Assembly (NCBI GenBank): GCA_028290305.1
Contig: JAQGKC010000409.1
Span: forward strand, 1 to 15,007
DNA length: 15,007 bases
Origin: Bradyrhizobium sp.
GTDB lineage: Bacteria > Pseudomonadota > Alphaproteobacteria > Rhizobiales > Xanthobacteraceae
Direction: 5' to 3'
In this document: in pieces, positions 1 through 6,215 of the stretch
How the letters are laid out: every line of letters begins with the position of its first letter
Numbering within the stretch: the first letter of the stretch is position 1
Notes under the pieces: generated by a model
What the model was told of the DNA's origin: nothing
The model's database searches: none
What the model saw: only the letters and a program-made list of their open reading frames with translations
Program-made: the position numbers and the translations under genes

Positions 1-193
1 AGTTCGTGACATCCCAGCACTTGTGGCTCGATCCCCAACCGCCGTTGGCGCCGATGTAGAAGCCGCTCCAGTCGTAGATCGCAGCCACCATCGGAGGTGG
101 CGCCTTGGTGTAGGGAGCCAGATCAGCGGCCGACGCGGGAGCAGCCACGCCTAATGCTATTAGACCAGCCGTACCCACCAGAAACTTCTTCAT
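1..193 (-). CDS. Omp31-like outer membrane porin, N-terminal part (runs off window)
   Basis: The gene reads leftwards from the ATG at 193 and leaves the window after 64 codons. The product starts MKKFLVGTAGLIALGVAAPA and has a classic Sec signal peptide: Lys-Lys, a hydrophobic core and an Ala-Ser-Ala cleavage site before Ala-Asp-Leu. The mature start has a proline-rich stretch (YTKAPPP) and then a 'DWSGFYIGANGGWG' type segment, the usual first beta strand of Omp25/Omp31-like eight-stranded barrels in rhizobia. A ribosome binding site (GGAGA) lies 6 bases before the start. These barrels sit in the outer membrane; the specific role is unknown. The family call is strong because the motif is very characteristic; the barrel itself lies outside the window. 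Confidence 0.9.
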   Translation of the reverse strand, partial: MKKFLVGTAGLIALGVAAPASAADLAPYTKAPPPMVAAIYDWSGFYIGANGGWGSSHKCWDVTN

Positions 194-429
194 AGTATTT
201 CTCCATCTCCGTCGCTATTCCACTCTGAATGGTAGACGATCAGGCCCTGAGATTCCGTGCCTTAAGTGCAACTGCCGGTTTTTTCAATGCGGCGGAAAAA
301 CGGTCACTATAGGGCAGCATGCTGATCTAAACAAAGAGGTGCATGAGTCCGGAAGTGGCACTTTTCGGACCTCACGCGATGTCCGACTTGAGTCCGGAAT
401 GCGCACCAAAGCGGACGTCAGTCGAGGAC
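194..429. other. Intergenic region upstream of the porin gene
   Basis: No gene is supported here. The part next to 193 must hold the porin promoter. Around 275-302 an AT-rich inverted repeat is visible (CCGGTTTTTTC facing GAAAAACGG). At 345-410 the phrase 'gagtccggaa' occurs twice with nearby 'cggac' words, typical of degenerate intergenic repeat DNA. An ATG at 343 is in frame with the ligase remnant, but the first 30 or so codons do not look like protein. Confidence 0.5.
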
Positions 430-723
430 CACTCTGAACACTACCGGCGATTGCGCGGCGACGATCTCCGCCAGCTGCCGCTCATGCTGCACAAGACCAA
501 CCTGGCGCAGCTGCTCGCGCGGCGGTCGGATGGAATCTTCGTGGCACCCTCCGAGCAGGGCGAGATGGGACCGGAGCTGTTCACCGCGGCGTGCCGGATG
601 GGCCTGGAGGGACTGGTCTCCAAGAACCAGGAGCGTGCCTACCTCGGCGGCCGGTGCGGCCATTGGGTCAAGGTGAAGAACCACAAGCACCCTGCCTACA
701 GCCGCGTCCGGGACCAGTTCTAA
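430..723 (+). pseudogene. ATP-dependent DNA ligase remnant (LigD/ligase C-terminal part of catalytic domain)
   Basis: About 95 codons resemble the second half of the adenylation domain of bacterial ATP-dependent DNA ligases. After 'GDDLRQLPL' come 'KTNLAQLLARR', 'DGIFV', then motif IV (EGLVSK) and motif V (WVKVKN). Those two motifs contact ATP and metal in intact enzymes, which seal nicks in DNA repair (LigD with Ku in end joining). The catalytic Lys motif (KxDG), motifs I to III and the OB-fold domain are absent, so the fragment cannot act as a ligase. An ATG at 343 would give a 126-residue frame, but the residues before about 430 do not match the family. It is a decayed duplicate or the edge of an old rearrangement. 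Confidence 0.75.
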
Positions 724-887
724 GACTCGAGCCCGAGGCGGAAGGTCATCACCGCGATACTCATCTGCAAATTATGCGGGGTCAACTCCGTACGTTTACG
801 GTGCATTCCTGCCGGAAAGAACTTTCCCAAAACGTGAAATCTCTTTCCGTTCGCAGAACGTCCCGCGCTCGTTCGAGTTTACATGCC
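724..887. other. Intergenic region with a 14-bp perfect palindrome
   Basis: No gene is supported. At 814-827 the sequence GGAAAGAACTTTCC is a perfect inverted repeat (6-bp arms, 2-bp centre), 60 bases before the small gene at 888. It could be an operator; no regulator is identified. Confidence 0.35.
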
Positions 888-1067
888 ATGAAGTTCTGTG
901 CGCGATGCGACAATAGTCGATGGGTCTGCGAGGCCCTTCCCGATCGGCCGTGGCTCGGGCCGAGGGAGTGTGGCTGCGGAGCACCCGGCGTGCCCTGCCC
1001 GGCCTGCAATCACGCCGACGAGGACCATGGGCCCCAGATGCCAGAGGGCTTCGAGCCGGACGTCTGA
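888..1067 (+). CDS. Small Cys-rich hypothetical protein (possible zinc ribbon)
   Basis: A 59-residue protein starting MKFCARCDN. It carries CxxC (Cys4, Cys7), a further Cys, a CGC, and a CPxC (PCPACN), then ends in an acidic tail (PEGFEPDV). Paired CxxC motifs suggest a small zinc-binding fold; this is inferred from spacing only. The middle (RPWLGPRECGCG) and the tail look like a small protein widespread in Bradyrhizobium, from memory. The reading frame stays open upstream to 591, but those residues are not protein-like, so I take the ATG at 888, directly before the conserved start. No strong ribosome binding site is visible, which lowers confidence in the exact start. No partner is evident. 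Confidence 0.7.
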   Translation: MKFCARCDNSRWVCEALPDRPWLGPRECGCGAPGVPCPACNHADEDHGPQMPEGFEPDV

Positions 1068-1102
1068 GACCCGCGGTTCGGTTTTGACTCTTGGGGCGAA
1101 GC

Positions 1103-1232
1103 CCTAGAGCATGCTTCAACTGGGTTTGAATCATGCTCCGGTCCATCTTCTTGTTTAAGCATGGTCTCCGCGCAAACGCCTCTGGCGTTTGTCGGGACGG
1201 AAAACCGGTTCCCACTTTTCCGGATCATGCTC
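1103..1232. repeat. Rhizobiales-type intergenic palindromic repeat
   Basis: The block contains GAGCATG (1107-1113) facing CATGCTC (1132-1138), a second CATGCTC at 1226-1232, and a perfect hairpin CAAACGC-ctctg-GCGTTTG at 1173-1191. The segment 'aaaaccggttcccacttttccgg' word family (about 1201-1223) next to a GATCATGCTC end is a familiar dispersed intergenic element in Bradyrhizobium and relatives. It codes for nothing and probably forms structured RNA or DNA. Confidence 0.75.
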
Positions 1233-1328
1233 GGCGGAATATTTTCATGGGAGTGGTGTTTTGATTGCGCGACAGCGCAGCGTGCGCAGCAGGATGCAGG
1301 ATTCAACGTATCAAACAGGGGATATGAC

Positions 1329-1761
1329 GTGGACCAGACCTTTGCCAGATTTCAGCCGATCGCTCTCAGCCTGTTTCGTTTCATCACCGGCTTGCTGCTG
1401 TTTCAGTATGGCGTTGCCAAGCTCCTGAAATTTCCCGCAGGGAGCCCCCTTCGAAAAAGTCGAGTTGTTCTCTCTGATCGGCGCGGCCGGCGTGCTCGAA
1501 CTGGTGCTCGGCGGGTTGCTGATGATCGGCTTGTTTTCGCGCATCGTCGCCTTCATCCTGTCGGGCGAAATGGCGTTTGCCTATTTCATCGAACACTTTC
1601 CGCGCAGCTTTTATCCGCTCTTCAACAACGGCACCGCGGCGGTCCTGTTCTGCTTTGCCTGCCTTTATCTGGCGACGTCAGGCGGCGGCCCGTACAGCGT
1701 TGATGCGATGAGAAGAGCGGATAGCGTCGACGGAATTTCGATATCGACAGCAAAGCTGTGA
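1329..1761 (+). pseudogene. DoxX family membrane protein, frameshifted
   Basis: Two frames join into one DoxX-type protein of about 143 residues, near the family's usual length. The first part starts at GTG 1329 after an AGGGG ribosome binding site and reads VDQTFARFQPIALSLFRFIT, then a helix with 'GLLLFQYGVAKLLKFPAG'. The second part begins around 1452 in the next frame: a Phe-Glu-Lys-Val segment, 'SLIGAAGVLELVLGGLLMIG', 'AYFIEHFPRSFYPLFNNG', 'VLFCFACLYLATSGGGPYS'. These are the four membrane helices and the conserved HFP/P..N.G loop of DoxX/DoxD proteins, which are inner-membrane proteins linked to thiol or quinone redox. The break lies in a G/C-rich run near 1438-1452 and fits one extra base. 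A sequencing error is possible; otherwise the gene is dead. Confidence 0.8.
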
Positions 1762-1818
1762 TGTTCCGAAATTGTTCTAGATTTGCGATCCGTTCCTATT
1801 CGCTAGGTGGTACTGGCC

Positions 1819-2651
1819 TAGGCTCAGGACCTATTAAATTTAAATCGCTTGCGGAGGTGAAGATCGGTTGATTCAGTGGTGGCGCTAGGAGGCGCTGCTA
1901 TGAGTGATCTGATTTGGCTGTCGGAGGCGCAAATGCGCCGGATCGAGCGTCATTTTCCGTTGTCGCATGGGGTGCCGAGGGTAGATGACCGCCGGATCAT
2001 CAGCGGCATCATCTTCATCATCAGGAACGGCTTGCGCTGGCGTGATGCGCCTAAGGAGTATGGGCCGCACAAGACCATCTACAACCGCTTCATCCGTTGG
2101 AGCCGGCTCGGCGTGTTCAACCGGATCTTCGCAGAGCTGGCGGCGAAAGGCGGGAAGCCCGCTCAGTTGATGATCGATGCGACGCACCTCAAAGCGCACC
2201 GGACGGCGGCCAGCCTGCTCAAAAAGGGGATGATCCCCGACGTATCGGACGCACCAAAGGCGGCCTGAACTCCAAGCTTCACGCGGTGTGCGATGGCCAT
2301 GGTCGGCCGCTGATCATGCTGCTCAGCGAAGGGCAGAAGAGCGACTATAAAGGCGCGGCGCTCATGATCGATACGTTCCCGAAGGCCAAGTTCCTGCTCG
2401 GCGGCTCCGCGATGCTCTGGCCGATCGCGATATCGCCGCCTGTATGCCGTCCAAGGCCAACCGCAAGGTGCCCATCCCGCACGACACCGTCCTCTACCGC
2501 CGACGTCACAAGATCGAGAACATGTTCGGCAGGCTCAAGGACTGGCGCCGCATTCACACCCGCTACGACCGCTGCGCCCACGCCTTCATGTCCGCCATCT
2601 GCATCGCCGCCGCCGTCATCTTTTGGCTCTGATTAAGCAGTCCTAAGCCTA
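1819..2651. mobile_element. IS5-family (IS427-like) insertion sequence with TA target duplication
   Basis: Imperfect terminal inverted repeats are visible: GGCTCAGGAC starting at 1821 on the left, and GGCTTAGGAC read leftwards from 2649 on the right, with similarity continuing into TTAA. Each end is bordered by TA (1819-1820 and 2650-2651) within CTAG, fitting the short TA-type target duplication of the IS427 group. The element proper is 1821-2649, 829 bp, slightly short for this group because of an internal deletion in the transposase. It lies between the DoxX remnant and the SDR gene, so it disrupts neither. No second copy is present in the window. Confidence 0.8.
1900..2632 (+). pseudogene. 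IS5-family DDE transposase, inactivated by internal deletion
   Basis: The ATG at 1900 follows AGGAGG and starts MSDLIWLSEAQMRRIERHFP. Frame one carries the N-terminal DUF4096-like helix domain and the first catalytic Asp (LMIDATHLKAHR). At 2219-2228 the run CAAAAAGGGG allows a -1 shift (A_AAG_GGG) into the frame reading RIGRTKGGLNSKLHAVCDG, as expected for two-frame IS427-type elements. Near 2396-2405 a second, destructive break removes the 'D(R/K)GYDAD' block with the second catalytic Asp. The third part resumes LRDALADRDIAACMPSKANR, then the YREK region with the catalytic Glu (KIENMFGRLK), and ends IFWL. With the second Asp lost and the frame broken, this copy cannot transpose by itself. 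Confidence 0.85.
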
Positions 2652-2707
2652 GACTGTGAAACGCACAAACGTGGCTGGCCTGCCTACCGGGCTGATTCCC
2701 AACGGCG

Positions 2708-3550
2708 TCACCCGAGGCTGGCGTGGAGTTCCGGCGGCCCGCCCAACCTGTATCGCAGCGAGAGCGGAGTGCTGCCGTCGATGTCGGTGACGCCGAACTG
2801 AGCCCCCAGCTCGGCACCGATCAAGGCCCTGCCTGAATAGTGCATGAGATCGCCGGACGCGTAGAGGGCTGCTATTACCCGGCCCGTGAACTGCGGCGAT
2901 TCCCGCTTGGCCGTCGGTCTGGCTTCGGGCGGCAGGCTGGCGATCCACGCACGGGCGCGTTCGGTATCGAGCCCACCCATCCAGATCGAGACGGCGGCGA
3001 CGTTGTGGGGACGCAACTCCTTCGCCATGTCCGCCGCCATCTTGTCGGCGCCCGCCTTCTGCGCACCATAGACGGGGCCGTGATAATAGGCCACCGCCCC
3101 ATAATGCCCCGTATTGACGATCAGCCCACGGCCATTCGCGATCAACAAGGGTGCAGCGTAGAAGCTGGCCACGAAATGCGATCGCAGCCCGATCGTTATC
3201 AGATCGGCCGACTCCAACGGCTTCTCCCAGAACCCTCCGGGCAGTGTCATGCCGACCGCCTTCACCGCGTTGTTGACCAGCAAGTCGAGTCGGCCATGAT
3301 CGCGTCCTACCCGAGCGAACAGCTCTGCCACGGCCTCGTCATTGGAATGATCGATGCACATCGGGATGCCCTTGCCGCCGGCTTCGCTGATAAGCGCCGC
3401 CGTCTCCGCCACTGTGCCGCCAAAGGGCGAGTCATCTGGCGTCTGGCTGCGTCCTGTCACATACACGGTCGCGCCGGACTGTCCGAGTGCGATGGCGATG
3501 CCCTTGCCTGCTCCCCGGCTGCCTCCCGTAACTACGGCCACCATATTCAT
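2708..3550 (-). CDS. SDR family NAD(P)-dependent oxidoreductase (DHRS1-like)
   Basis: A 280-residue Rossmann-fold protein, usual length for a classical SDR. It has the cofactor motif TGGSRGAG (residues 8-15), an Asp-Leu-Leu-Val-Asn-Asn-Ala segment (NNA at 93-95) and the catalytic YxxxK (YGAQK, 161-165). The catalytic Ser expected about 13 residues before Tyr161 is not seen: the stretch reads VNTGHYGAVAYYHG. 'GADKMAADMAKELRPHNVAAVSIW' resembles DHRS1-type SDRs. The substrate is unknown; it probably reduces a carbonyl or oxidises an alcohol in the cytoplasm. I chose the ATG at 3550 because of the GAGGA ribosome binding site and the MNMVAVVTGG start; the frame stays open upstream to 3898 but that part overlaps the divergent regulator. 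The divergent HxlR gene suggests inducer-dependent control. Confidence 0.9.
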   Translation of the reverse strand: MNMVAVVTGGSRGAGKGIAIALGQSGATVYVTGRSQTPDDSPFGGTVAETAALISEAGGKGIPMCIDHSNDEAVAELFARVGRDHGRLDLLVNNAVKAVGMTLPGGFWEKPLESADLITIGLRSHFVASFYAAPLLIANGRGLIVNTGHYGAVAYYHGPVYGAQKAGADKMAADMAKELRPHNVAAVSIWMGGLDTERARAWIASLPPEARPTAKRESPQFTGRVIAALYASGDLMHYSGRALIGAELGAQFGVTDIDGSTPLSLRYRLGGPPELHASLG

Positions 3551-3712
3551 GATCCATCCTCGCGATGTTCCGGCGCGAGCCCAGGGGCGGCACCAGTTTT
3601 CGTGTCCAAATGCCCAGCCATGAAGGCCAAACTGCTTCCGCGAAGGGATAGGAGCATGGTATTCAAAGCGCAAGAACGCACCAAAAAGTGCAATACACAC
3701 CTTTAGGTAACT
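3551..3712. promoter_or_regulatory. Divergent control region between SDR and HxlR genes
   Basis: This 162-bp gap lies between two divergently transcribed genes and must hold both promoters and, by analogy with other HxlR pairs, the regulator's operator. The portion nearest the regulator (3680-3712) is AT-rich. I could not identify a convincing inverted repeat or -35/-10 pair by eye, so no exact site is claimed. Confidence 0.5.
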
Positions 3713-4087
3713 ATGGCCAAAACTTCCCAAACCTCTTCGCAGACATGTTCCACAGCGGAGCTGGAGGACGCCTTGAAGGTGCTTGAAGGCCGATGGAAAG
3801 CACTCATCATATTCCATCTCTTTCGCGCGCCGGTGCTCCGGTTTTCGGAACTGCGCCGCGCAATTCCCGGCGTCTCTCAAAAGATGCTGATCCAGCAACT
3901 CCGTGATCTGGAAGGGAACGGCGTCGTTGTCCGCAAGGCTTACTCTGAAGTGCCTCCCAAGGTGGAGTATGCGCTGACAGCGGAAGGCTTGGCCCTGCGT
4001 CCGGCGCTGGTTGCACTTCAGTTGTGGGCAGCGACACGGAAGGGAAATCGCTTTTTGAAGCCCGCAGCCAATTTTAATGAGTCCTGA
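3713..4087 (+). CDS. HxlR family winged helix-turn-helix transcriptional regulator
   Basis: A 124-residue protein with the HxlR signature: an N-terminal Cys (Cys12) before the first helix, 'ALKVLEGRWKALIIFHLF', the recognition region 'RFSELRRAIPGVSQKMLIQQLRDLEGNG', then the wing 'VVRKAYSEVPPKVEYALTAEG', where the VEY.LT.EG motif closes the domain. HxlR proteins are cytoplasmic homodimers that often sense aldehydes, quinones or oxidants through the N-terminal Cys. Cys12 sits slightly further in than usual, so redox sensing is only a possibility. It is divergent from the SDR gene across 162 bp, a common regulator-target layout, so it probably controls that gene and itself. Confidence 0.92.
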   Translation: MAKTSQTSSQTCSTAELEDALKVLEGRWKALIIFHLFRAPVLRFSELRRAIPGVSQKMLIQQLRDLEGNGVVVRKAYSEVPPKVEYALTAEGLALRPALVALQLWAATRKGNRFLKPAANFNES

Positions 4088-4097
4088 GCCTAATTAG

Positions 4098-4334
4098 GCC
4101 ACTCGCAGATTCAAAACAGGCCACCTCGCCAAGATCATTCCCGAATCCGAGCATGATATGTCAGAGGTCCTGACGGCGTCCGACCTTCTGACGCAGGCGG
4201 CCGAACACGGCGGACCGCTCGAATTCGCACGCATCGCCACGCTGCAGGCGATCAATCGCCACGTTGAGCGTGCGTTCGATGCTTCTCGCAAAGACACGCA
4301 ATGGGGACGGCGGAAGCTGGCGAGGGACCAATGA
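4098..4334 (+). pseudogene. Truncated paralogue of the 9238-9534 hypothetical gene
   Basis: From 4122 the frame reads HLAKIIPESEHDMSEVLTAS, continuing DLLTQAAEHGGPLEFARIAT and ending QWGRRKLARDQ. This matches the C-terminal two thirds of the intact protein at 9238-9534 almost residue for residue. The first third (the segment around FAEPIVLEDGSKIATLRDA) is missing, and an in-frame TAG at 4095-4097 closes the frame upstream. An internal ATG at about 4158 could in principle start a short product, but no ribosome binding site supports it. It begins immediately after the HxlR gene, so the 5' part was probably lost in a rearrangement there. Confidence 0.75.
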
Positions 4335-4354
4335 TCCTGCGACAGCGCGTCGCC

Positions 4355-4381
4355 GGAACGAATCCACCTTCCCCCGCTTGA
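4355..4381 (+). promoter_or_regulatory. Candidate EcfG-type promoter (GGAAC-N18-TT)
   Basis: GGAAC at 4355-4359, 18 bases, then TTGA. It lies about 30 bp before the ATG at 4412. The flanking word GGAACGAATC is shared with the sites at 4977 and 9183. The alphaproteobacterial general stress sigma factor EcfG recognises GGAAC followed 16-17 bases later by cGTT; here only the TT is kept in the -10 region. Confidence 0.4.
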
Positions 4382-4411
4382 TTCTCCCCTCTGTGGAATT
4401 TGCGCGCCGTC

Positions 4412-4656
4412 ATGAATAATCCCGATCAAGACACGCTAATTCGAGCCGTTGAGGACGCTAGACGCATCCTGGGGGAACTACCCGAACGGTGGAACATCTC
4501 CTGGCCGTACTCGACAGGAACGACGTCGTGCACGCCCTTGATCGAATAAAGGGCGCAGGGCGATACGACTGGTTGAGTGAAACCCAATCCAAGAATGGAC
4601 CCGCCGGCATGAACCGCCGCCCCTCGACCGCTCATCGTCCGGACGAGCCTACTTGA
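4412..4656 (+). pseudogene. Small conserved hypothetical protein broken by a short deletion
   Basis: The first frame starts at ATG 4412 and reads MNNPDQDTLIRAVEDARRIL followed by GE. From about 4492 a different frame continues EHLLAVLDRNDVVHALDRIK. The two parts resemble the start and end of a small rhizobial protein of about 65 residues (helical, 'IRAVEDARRIL...LL.VLDR..VV.ALDR'), as I remember the family. The sequence between them (about 4477-4491) is too short, so a short out-of-frame deletion probably removed the centre. Without the shift, translation from 4412 stops near 4549. A candidate GGAAC promoter lies just upstream. The extension to the stop at 4656 runs past the family's normal end. 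Confidence 0.5.
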
Positions 4657-4852
4657 ACATTGTCTTGACCGCCTGCCAGAACGATAGGCCTTCCCGGCGT
4701 TGGTGCTCAGCGGTGGGCGCCGGCTGAGTGGCGCTCACCGGATCGGTCAAACCTGCTTCCAATCGCGCGTGCTTCTCCAGGTCGAGCCTCTCGGCCTCCC
4801 GGCGGTCAGACTCATACTTGTCGACAGGAGTGAGATTGGCTTTCTGAGCCAT
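4649..4852 (-). CDS. Small conserved hypothetical protein (67 aa)
   Basis: The product starts MAQKANLTPVDKYESDRREA and ends FWQAVKTMFK. It is highly charged, probably helical and soluble, without signal peptide or membrane segment. The N-terminal 'NLTPVDKYES.RREAERL.LE.HARLEAGLTDP' pattern is one I associate with rhizobial hypotheticals; the function is unknown. The start is well supported: ATG at 4852 with GGGAGG 8 bases upstream. Its stop is convergent with, and overlaps by a few bases, the end of the broken gene on the other strand. A GGAAC-N17-TGTT site at 4943-4968 points towards this gene, so it may belong to the general stress regulon. Confidence 0.75.
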   Translation of the reverse strand: MAQKANLTPVDKYESDRREAERLDLEKHARLEAGLTDPVSATQPAPTAEHQRREGLSFWQAVKTMFK

Positions 4853-4942
4853 TGCTTACCCTCCCCTTTTCCGTGACAGAAGCCATGGTCCCCAGGTTGG
4901 AGCTCGTTCCGTGGCGCTCCCAAAGAAAGGCCGGTGCGTGAC

Positions 4943-4968
4943 AACACAACAAACCGCAAACCTGTTCC
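4943..4968 (-). promoter_or_regulatory. Candidate EcfG-type promoter for the gene ending at 4649
   Basis: Read on the minus strand: GGAAC (4968-4964), 17 bases, then TGTT (4946-4943). This is the best match in the window to GGAAC-N16/17-cGTT. It lies about 90 bp before the ATG at 4852. Only 8 bp separate it from an oppositely directed GGAAC site at 4977. Confidence 0.5.
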
Positions 4969-4976
4969 GCGGGACC

Positions 4977-5003
4977 GGAACGAATCACCCTCCTTCCTCT
5001 TGA
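4977..5003 (+). promoter_or_regulatory. Candidate EcfG-type promoter (GGAAC-N18-TT)
   Basis: GGAAC at 4977-4981, 18 bases, TTGA. It shares GGAACGAATC and a downstream TTGAATCCCGGTTCT with the site at 9183. It faces a very short ORF at 5039. Confidence 0.4.
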
Positions 5004-5038
5004 ATCCCGGTTCTACAGAGATGAATTGAGAGGCGAGA

Positions 5039-5089
5039 ATGTTCCTGATTGGGCTTGGCGCGCTGCTCGTGTACGCATGTAAGCAATGA
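5039..5089 (+). CDS. Possible 16-residue hydrophobic peptide
   Basis: The reading frame encodes MFLIGLGALLVYACKQ, a single hydrophobic helix with a basic end. A GAGAGG stretch lies about 8 bases upstream and a candidate GGAAC promoter 40 bases upstream. It is too short to prove coding; the alternative is a 5' untranslated or small-RNA region ending at the hairpin at 5154-5183. Confidence 0.25.
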   Translation: MFLIGLGALLVYACKQ

Positions 5090-5153
5090 ACAGCGCCGCG
5101 CCGCGACATCAAGTCAAATCGATGAAGGGCGGATGTAGTCCTTCAAATGACCC

Positions 5154-5183
5154 AAGGTCCCGGAGCAATCCGGGGCCTTCTTT
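5154..5183 (+). terminator. Hairpin, probable rho-independent terminator
   Basis: AAGGTCCCGG (5154-5163), loop AGCAAT, CCGGGGCCTT (5170-5179): ten pairs including one G-U, followed by CTTT. It lies between the convergent ends of the plus-strand transcript from 4977 and the minus-strand gene ending at 5191, so it may serve both. Confidence 0.6.
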
Positions 5184-5190
5184 GGTCCAT

Positions 5191-5601
5191 TCAGACGTTG
5201 GCGGTCTCATACCGAGCCGCAGATTGGGACGCCTGAGGCTTTTCCTCGATTGGGCTTGCAGGCAATTGCAGTACGGTAGCCCTTTGCCCCGCAGCGAGGC
5301 TAGTGACAAGAACGATTGCGCCGTTTGAGAATTCCAGCGCGTCGTGATGTTGGTATCGCTGGTTGAGGTTAATTTGGCGAAACCGCGCTAATCGAACGCC
5401 GATGTTCTTGCGAAGCATCATGCTGTCAGTTTGAACGTCATTCTCGAATGCGAGCTCGGTCCCGGGACGAAGGCAGACCGCGACTTTCGGATCGTCCGGG
5501 CTCGCAAAGCCGTGAGTCCCAGTAGAAAAGTTGGTCGAAACCAACGTTTCCGCGACCTCAGCGGGACGTGTCGCGACCGCATGTAAGCTGTAATCGCACA
5601 T
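5191..5601 (-). CDS. Conserved hypothetical protein (136 aa), MCDYSLHAV family
   Basis: The product begins MCDYSLHAVATRPAEVAETL and contains 'VAVCLRPGTELAF', 'GVRLARFRQINL', 'HHDALEFSNGAIVLVTSLAAGQRATVLQLP'. It has no signal peptide or membrane helix, so is probably cytoplasmic. I recognise it from memory as a small protein found in Bradyrhizobium and relatives, without known function; the His-His-Asp and N-terminal Cys could bind metal but this is speculation. The ATG at 5601 has a strong AGGAGG site 8 bases upstream. It appears monocistronic, with the hairpin at 5154-5183 just past its stop. Confidence 0.85.
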   Translation of the reverse strand: MCDYSLHAVATRPAEVAETLVSTNFSTGTHGFASPDDPKVAVCLRPGTELAFENDVQTDSMMLRKNIGVRLARFRQINLNQRYQHHDALEFSNGAIVLVTSLAAGQRATVLQLPASPIEEKPQASQSAARYETANV

Positions 5602-5671
5602 GGATGCGCCTCCTACAAACCGTCACCCCAAATCACGAACCTTCGCAAACCTATTTGGTTGCGATACCGCC

Positions 5672-5700
5672 AAAAAAACCCGCCGGCGTGAACCGGGGCC
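5672..5700 (-). terminator. Rho-independent terminator for the truncated Tat gene
   Basis: Read on the minus strand: GGCCCCGG, loop TTCACG, CCGGCGGG, then seven T. The stem is imperfect compared with its near twin at 10047-10074, but the T run is longer. Confidence 0.6.
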
Positions 5701-5708
5701 TGTCTCAT

Positions 5709-6023
5709 TTACGCGCTCGGACCAGATTTCCGAAAGGAGGCATTGAACCGGTGGCATGCAGCCGTCCATCGCGGGTCGTCCGTCGCTACCTCATCCACCT
5801 TTCCGCCGAAGAAGTCGTCCTTGCGCCGATCGTCGGGGATGGTTTGCTCCATCTCATCGTAATGCCGCATGGCGTCGTCCGTGGCCGCGATGGCGGCGCT
5901 GTGGGCCGCTATCAGGCCCAAAATGGCTTCCGGCTTCTTAGCCGCGCCCGTCAGCGCGTCGGCGGCCGGCGCGGGCGGAATTATCGCTAACGCCAGGACG
6001 GTGCCACCGGCGGCCACGCCAAG
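5709..6023 (-). pseudogene. Tat-signal secreted hypothetical protein, 5' end replaced by istB remnant
   Basis: From 6022 leftwards the frame reads [20 protein letters not shown] and then DALTGAAKKPEAILGLIAAHSAAIA, ending RFNASFRKSGPSA. The '[12 protein letters not shown].(I/S)PP' hydrophobic segment followed by '(A/F)I..LI.AH.AA' matches the signal region and first helix of the Tat-type protein encoded at 10280-11153 ([20 protein letters not shown]). In this copy the DNA coding for the start codon and the Arg-Arg-x-Phe-Leu motif is missing. At about 6022 the sequence changes into an istB 3' end on the opposite strand. The minus frame stays open through that DNA and accidentally offers an ERRSRH motif and an ATG at 6059, but no ribosome binding site is present. 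I call it a truncated gene. Confidence 0.65.
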
Positions 6024-6140
6024 ATGACGACTGCGCCGCTCGACCGCCTGACCCACCATTGCGACATCGTCGAGACCGGCAACGACAGCTGGCGCTTCAA
6101 AAGCCGCCACGACGTTCGGAGCGTCGACTGCCTCGAATAG
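6018..6140 (+). pseudogene. IS21-family IstB (ATP-binding helper), C-terminal remnant
   Basis: The plus strand reads [20 protein letters not shown] and then [12 protein letters not shown] before ending at TAG 6138-6140. '[21 protein letters not shown]' is the hallmark C-terminus of IstB, the AAA+ ATPase that assists the IS21 transposase IstA. The Walker motifs and all upstream sequence are absent and the tail after RFKSR is altered. It is the scar of an old IS21 insertion that cut the 5' end of the Tat-signal gene on the other strand. Confidence 0.8.
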
Positions 6141-6165
6141 GAGGCGTGACCGCAAAGCACGCAGG

Positions 6166-6190
6166 CCCGCCGCAAGGCGGGTTCTCTTTT
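6166..6190 (+). terminator. Rho-independent terminator
   Basis: CCCGCC (6166-6171), loop GCAA, GGCGGG (6176-6181), then TTCTCTTTT. A compact GC stem with a U-rich tail on the plus strand, 26 bases after the istB remnant's stop. Confidence 0.75.
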
Positions 6191-6215
6191 GAGGGCATTG
6201 CCTGCATAGTGCCGC

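Noticed and set aside
2840..3706. A 288-codon plus-strand frame opposite the SDR gene.
   Set aside because: It is a high-GC shadow of the SDR gene; the residue pattern is not protein-like.
3551..3898. In-frame upstream extension of the SDR gene to a 396-residue protein.
   Set aside because: It overlaps the HxlR gene on the other strand, lacks any SDR similarity, and the start at 3550 has a ribosome binding site.
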